Source: UBA12474 sp964549625
GTDB lineage: Bacteria; Babelota; Babeliae; Babelales; Babelaceae
Direction of reading: 5' to 3'
NCBI GenBank assembly: GCA_964549625.1
Contig: CAZJVA010000015.1
Coordinates: forward strand, 1-10,003
Length of the DNA stretch: 10,003 nucleotides
Part shown: piece by piece, positions 6,689 through 10,003 of the stretch
How the letters are laid out: every line of letters begins with the position of its first letter
Numbering within the stretch: the first letter of the stretch is position 1
Translations under genes and position numbers: made by a program
Notes under the pieces: generated by a model
What the model saw: only the letters and a program-made list of their open reading frames with translations
Databases searched by the model: none
Told to the model about the DNA's origin: nothing

Positions 6689-6716
6689 GTTATAAAAGAA
6701 AAAGCCAAGAAGTCAA
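6689..6716 (-). promoter_or_regulatory. Sigma70-type promoter for the small-ORF / membrane-protein unit
   Basis: On the minus strand TTGACT (complement of 6711-6716) and TATAAC (complement of 6689-6694) each match consensus at five of six bases and are separated by 16 nt. Transcription would begin near 6682, giving a leader of about 155 nt before ATG 6527. It lies downstream of the murB stop, so the unit need not depend on read-through from murB. Confidence 0.75.
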
Positions 6717-6760
6717 CCAATAAAATAGGCTGAGAAATCAAGTTTTTAGGGCTAGAACAT

Positions 6761-7747
6761 TTAGCCAGGCGTATTACCTATTTGCTGCGCATTCAAAAGT
6801 GGGTATGTATCGAATCCTATGAATTGGCATTCGGGTTCTGGGATAAGTCCAAAAGCGTCATAGACTTTTTGTTGCATCGTGCGCGCCAGGGTTACGATAT
6901 CTTGAGAGGTCGCATGGCCTTTATTTACAATCATATTTGCGTGCTGGTGCGAAACGCATGCGTCGCCGAAGCACAGTTCGCCCTTAATGCCAAGCTTATC
7001 CAGGTAGTATGCTACCCAAATAGCTTTTCGGCCATTGCTTACAAGCGTGATCTTGTCTTCTGAAAAGTTTTTAAAGAAGCTGCCACAAGTGCCTTTATAT
7101 GGATAGCGTTGTTTGCGGTGGCGGGTGATTTCCGCTGACCGTCCTCGCGCGAATGCGCCTTCGAGTTCGGAGCCTTGCTTGAGCTTGAATGTGGCATCTA
7201 TAACGATGAAATTGCTGTCGTGAAGGCGTGAATAATCGTATCCAAAAGAGAGCCAGTTTTTATCGACAGTTGAAATTACCCCAGTTTTTGTATCGAGGAT
7301 GGTTGCGTTGATCAAGAAATCGCTGAGTGAGGCGGCAAAATAATGAATGTTGATAAAGACAGCACCACCAATAGTTCCGGGAATAGCGCTAAATTCTTCG
7401 AAGCCTATTATGTTGTGCGCGAGGCAGTGTGCGATAAAATCATCAATGTCAACACCAGAACCTGCGGTGACATGAGTTGCACCTTCTGTTGATTGATCAA
7501 TAGAGAGTGTCGTTATTTTGGGATGAATAATTAGGCCATTAAACCCTTGGTCACTTACTAGTACATTTGCTCCTCGGCCAAGTACGCAAATAGGAGTGCT
7601 GGTATTTTGTGCCCAGTTAGTGAGTTCTTTTAGCTCCTGAGCGTTTTTTGGTTCTGCGAAAAAACGCGCAGGTCCCCCGGTTTCAAACCATGTACGTGAT
7701 GCAAGTGATACGTTTTCTCTGATTATGCTTGGGCGGGGTGAGCTCAT
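6761..7747 (-). CDS. murB: UDP-N-acetylenolpyruvoylglucosamine reductase
   Basis: MurB is the FAD enzyme that reduces UDP-GlcNAc-enolpyruvate to UDP-MurNAc, the second committed step of cytoplasmic peptidoglycan synthesis. The protein is 328 residues. Family features are TWFETGGPARFF (19-30), the FAD-binding VLGRGANVLVSD (55-66), IPGTIGGAV (122-130), FGYDYS (168-173), the catalytic serine in CGSFFKN (Ser223), HANMIVN (269-275) and the C-terminal PECQFIG with Glu306. Two family positions are unusual. The NAGAYG-like segment reads NIHYFA (133-138), and the Arg of the usual FGYR motif is Asp171, with an Arg three residues later. It may therefore belong to a divergent subfamily. The ATG at 7747 has AAGGAA 5 nt upstream. 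The gene is divergent from pheT, and no other mur genes are nearby. Confidence 0.95.
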   Translation of the reverse strand: MSSPRPSIIRENVSLASRTWFETGGPARFFAEPKNAQELKELTNWAQNTSTPICVLGRGANVLVSDQGFNGLIIHPKITTLSIDQSTEGATHVTAGSGVDIDDFIAHCLAHNIIGFEEFSAIPGTIGGAVFINIHYFAASLSDFLINATILDTKTGVISTVDKNWLSFGYDYSRLHDSNFIVIDATFKLKQGSELEGAFARGRSAEITRHRKQRYPYKGTCGSFFKNFSEDKITLVSNGRKAIWVAYYLDKLGIKGELCFGDACVSHQHANMIVNKGHATSQDIVTLARTMQQKVYDAFGLIPEPECQFIGFDTYPLLNAQQIGNTPG

Positions 7748-7807
7748 TGTTATTCCTTATATTTGTTAAAAAGGCACCAACTTTTCGCTTGGGGGTAAAT
7801 AGGCGGT

Positions 7808-7895
7808 ATTACTCAATTAATTTGACAGGAGCATCAAGGGCTATGGATTTTGGTGCGTTGAGCATGGTTTGCTGACCTGGAGCTTTTTGAGTAAT
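7808..7895. repeat. 9-bp perfect inverted repeat in the murB-pheT intergenic region
   Basis: ATTACTCAA (7808-7816) and TTGAGTAAT (7887-7895) are exact reverse complements with 70 nt between them. They enclose the best -35-like sequence for pheT. They could be paired sites for a DNA-binding protein, or the closing stem of a leader structure if transcription starts to the left. A chance match of this length in a region of this size is not excluded. Confidence 0.35.
7822..7827 (+). promoter_or_regulatory. Consensus -35-like element upstream of pheT
   Basis: TTGACA at 7822-7827 is a perfect sigma70 -35 box, but positions 16-17 nt downstream (TGGATT/GGATTT, 7844-7850) are only a fair -10. If used, it would give a leader of about 90 nt before pheT. 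I saw no T-box signature and no phenylalanine-rich leader peptide. Confidence 0.3.
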
Positions 7896-7943
7896 CTAGC
7901 TAATACTGGTTGTAGTGTAGTGCTTTTTCTTGTGGAAGAACAG

Positions 7944-10003
7944 ATGAAACTTTCTATGTCGTGGGTGTTTGATCATATTGAAGCGGATCGTTCTGCGGTT
8001 GATTTTGAACGCCTTATTATCTCCCTGGGCAAAACAACGGCAGAAATTGATGGAGTTATCCATCATCATTTTGCGTGGGAGCGATTTTTTATCGGAACTG
8101 TTTCTTCTGTTGGTACGACAACTACAGTGCATATAGCAGAAAAAAACAAGACAATAGTCCTGCCACCGCGGAGTGATTTGCGCGCGGGATCCCAAGCGCT
8201 GCTGATTCGTAAAGATGGAGAATATTCCTGGGCGGCATATAGTGATCTTGCTGGTGTGCGCGAAGGTTACCTCCCCGAGGTTTTTGTGCCAGAGGCTCAG
8301 TTAGACGGTGTATGGCGGCAGGGGCTTGAAGTAGAAGATTGGATTATCGATATCGATAACAAGTCGCTTACCAATCGCCCAGACTTATGGGGGCATCGTG
8401 GTTTTGCGCGTGAAATTGCGGCAATTTTAAAGGTTAATCTTATTCCCGAAGAGCAAGTTGGTGCTTCGATGCCAATTTGTCACTTTGATCATTCGTCTTC
8501 TCTTGCAGTTATCGAGGATTCAAAAGTTTGTAATCGGTTTGCTACGATCAAAGTGCATGGCGTTTCTCAGCGTCCGTCTACTATCTGGATGAGCGCACGG
8601 CTGGTAAGGGTCGGGGCAAAGCCTATTTCTGCTATTGTCGATTTAACTAATTATGTGATGTTTGACTTAGGCCATCCTATGCATGCATTCGATGCAGAAA
8701 AGGTCGTTGGGGAACAGCTAATTGTTCGTTCGGCCGAAGAAGGGGAGGCATTAGTGTTGCTTGATGGCAGTGCGATTACCCTTTCTGAAAATGATTGTGT
8801 TGTGGCCGATCAGTCGCGAGCGCTCTCTTTGGCCGGGGTGATGGGCGGGCTTGATAGTGCAATTTCTGCAAAAACGACATCAATCATTTTGGAGGCTGCA
8901 CATTTTGATCCGACGGCTATTCGCACGAGTGCGCAGCGAGCTAAGGTGAGAACTGAGAGTTCTATGCGCTTTGAAAAAGGTTTAGATCCGCATGCGAATG
9001 TTGCTGCAATTGAACGCTTTTTGTGTCTTATGAAGTCCCAAGATTTAGTTGGTAGTGCAGATGATTCTATTATCTCCTTGGGGAAAGTTTTTGATGATGC
9101 GGTTATTACACTGCCGCATAAAATGCTTGTTGAAAAACTAGGGTGCACTATTGTCGAGCCTGAGGTGCTTTCGATTTTGCAGCGGCTTGGCTTTGGCGTT
9201 GCAACGGAGCAGGGCTCCGATGGCGTCGTCTACCGAGTGCATGTTCCTTTATTCCGCAGCTTCAAAGATGTTCAGATACCCGAGGACTTGGTGGAAGAGG
9301 TGGCGCGTTTTGTTGGCTATGATGCAATACCCCAAGTGTTGCCTAGCCGACAGATGAAGCCATTTGATCTGTGTTCCAATATGCGTCGTCGTGCAATCAA
9401 GCAGCATTGTGCGTTTGGCTGTGGTATGCACGAGGTTTCTCGTTATTCGCTGTATGATGAAGTGTTTTTGCGTGAATCGGGTCTTGTCGTGGGACGCGCT
9501 CAAGAGTTGAAAAATCCAATTTCTGAAAATTATCGTCGGCTTGTTACCTCGCTGATACCACATCTTCTACAAGCTGTTAGCATTAATGCTATCTTGCGTG
9601 ACGAACTTCGTTTTTTTGAAGTTGCTCGTACATGGTCCTTTGCAAATGATGCAGATGAATTGCCGCATGAAGAGGAGCAGATATCGGGTGTTTTATACGC
9701 GCGTAAGGGATTAGATTTTTACCGGGCAAAACATTTTCTAATGACGCTGTTTGACTTGTGTGGGGTCTATCCTGAGTGGCGAATTGCAGATGCAAAAAAT
9801 TGTCCGGCCTGGTTTGACGCGGCTCATACGGCTGACCTTTGGTTAGATGGGCGTTTTTTTGGACGTTTTGGGGCTGTTGAGAATGGGCTTTTACAGAGAC
9901 TTGTTGCAGGCCGTGCATGTTGTTTTGCATTTGAGCTGGATACGAATGTCTTGCTGGCTGACACGTATCGCACGCAGGCATCGTATCATCCGCTCTCTCG
10001 ATA
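7944..10003 (+). CDS. pheT: Phenylalanine--tRNA ligase beta subunit (3' end beyond the window)
   Basis: PheT pairs with PheS in the alpha2-beta2 enzyme that charges tRNA-Phe; the beta subunit carries editing and tRNA-binding domains. The frame stays open for 686 codons to the window edge. It begins MKLSMSWVFDHI, the usual family start, with GGAAGA just upstream (7934-7939). Visible parts: the N-terminal region ending in DNKSLTNRPDLWGH (138-151), with a reduced B1 domain lacking the usual HPDAD-type motif; the B3/B4 editing domain with VDLTNYVMFDLGHPMHAFD (232-250) and SLAGVMGG (295-302); the B5 domain with PEDLVEEVARFVGYDAIP (446-463); and the catalytic-like core with LKNPISE (522-528) and RFFEVAR (556-562). 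It stops at YHPLSR, where the C-terminal FDX-ACB anticodon-binding domain should start. A GTG at 7932 would add four residues and is less likely. pheS is not upstream, since murB is divergent there. Confidence 0.97.
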   Translation, partial: MKLSMSWVFDHIEADRSAVDFERLIISLGKTTAEIDGVIHHHFAWERFFIGTVSSVGTTTTVHIAEKNKTIVLPPRSDLRAGSQALLIRKDGEYSWAAYSDLAGVREGYLPEVFVPEAQLDGVWRQGLEVEDWIIDIDNKSLTNRPDLWGHRGFAREIAAILKVNLIPEEQVGASMPICHFDHSSSLAVIEDSKVCNRFATIKVHGVSQRPSTIWMSARLVRVGAKPISAIVDLTNYVMFDLGHPMHAFDAEKVVGEQLIVRSAEEGEALVLLDGSAITLSENDCVVADQSRALSLAGVMGGLDSAISAKTTSIILEAAHFDPTAIRTSAQRAKVRTESSMRFEKGLDPHANVAAIERFLCLMKSQDLVGSADDSIISLGKVFDDAVITLPHKMLVEKLGCTIVEPEVLSILQRLGFGVATEQGSDGVVYRVHVPLFRSFKDVQIPEDLVEEVARFVGYDAIPQVLPSRQMKPFDLCSNMRRRAIKQHCAFGCGMHEVSRYSLYDEVFLRESGLVVGRAQELKNPISENYRRLVTSLIPHLLQAVSINAILRDELRFFEVARTWSFANDADELPHEEEQISGVLYARKGLDFYRAKHFLMTLFDLCGVYPEWRIADAKNCPAWFDAAHTADLWLDGRFFGRFGAVENGLLQRLVAGRACCFAFELDTNVLLADTYRTQASYHPLSR

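Noticed and set aside
6349..6741. Plus-strand frame 6349-6609 and minus-strand frame 6559-6741 over the small membrane-protein gene and its leader.
   Set aside because: No ribosome binding sites, no recognisable composition, and they conflict with the signal-peptide-bearing frame and promoter.
6750..6766. GGCTA-7-TAGCC hairpin at the murB stop as a terminator.
   Set aside because: A 5-bp stem overlapping the stop codon, followed by CTAAAAACTTG rather than a T-run in the minus direction, is too weak.
7843..7875. 10-codon ORF MDFGALSMVC upstream of pheT as a phenylalanine leader peptide.
   Set aside because: It has a single Phe codon, poor ribosome binding site spacing and no clear terminator/antiterminator pair after it.
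8810..9563. Open frames on the minus strand opposite pheT (8810-9148 and 9249-9563).
   Set aside because: They lie antisense to a well-conserved pheT frame, and their translations resemble no protein.
1..10003. CRISPR arrays, insertion sequences, tRNA or rRNA genes, integrase or toxin-antitoxin genes.
   Set aside because: No regularly spaced repeats, transposase motifs, terminal inverted repeats or tRNA-like CCA-ended cloverleaf segments were seen.

Overview
The window reads as an ordinary chromosomal stretch of a Gram-negative bacterium. CdsA, MurB, a BamD-like lipoprotein and a GspE/PilB secretion ATPase point to a two-membrane envelope with peptidoglycan. I see no phage, transposon, CRISPR, rRNA or tRNA sequence. 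The Tgt protein has the distinctive sequence style I remember from Chlamydia, and several proteins lack an obvious family. Together these suggest a host-associated or intracellular lineage such as Candidatus Dependentiae (TM6) or a similar group. That placement is an inference from memory of family sequences, not from any search.

Layout: positions 4187 down to 3 hold five closely packed minus-strand genes, probably one operon: a BamD-like lipoprotein, yraN, cdsA, an unrecognised secreted protein, and tgt. yraN and cdsA overlap by 4 nt. Divergent from this is a plus-strand GspE/PilB ATPase (best start 4312). It ends at a strong hairpin terminator (6026-6054) shared with a convergent minus-strand gene for a small membrane protein (6527 down to 6063). 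The 233-nt leader of that small gene is the most structured non-coding part of the window: a near-consensus sigma70 promoter, a 17-codon ORF with a GGAGG ribosome binding site, and two copies of a 15-nt GC-rich repeat. Next come murB (minus) and, after a 196-nt divergent intergenic region, pheT (plus), which runs off the right edge. pheS is not beside it.

How the genes relate: cdsA (phospholipid precursor), murB (peptidoglycan precursor), the BamD-like lipoprotein (outer-membrane protein assembly) and GspE/PilB (secretion or pilus) all serve the envelope. tgt and pheT act on tRNA.

The observation most worth following is Tgt. It keeps its catalytic aspartates but has lost all three cysteines of the CxCxxC zinc site. 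Its substrate pocket is the glycine-containing GGSLG form, which suggests queuine salvage rather than preQ1 use. Second is the leader with the small ORF and repeats upstream of the 154-residue membrane protein. I found no clearly new multi-gene system.
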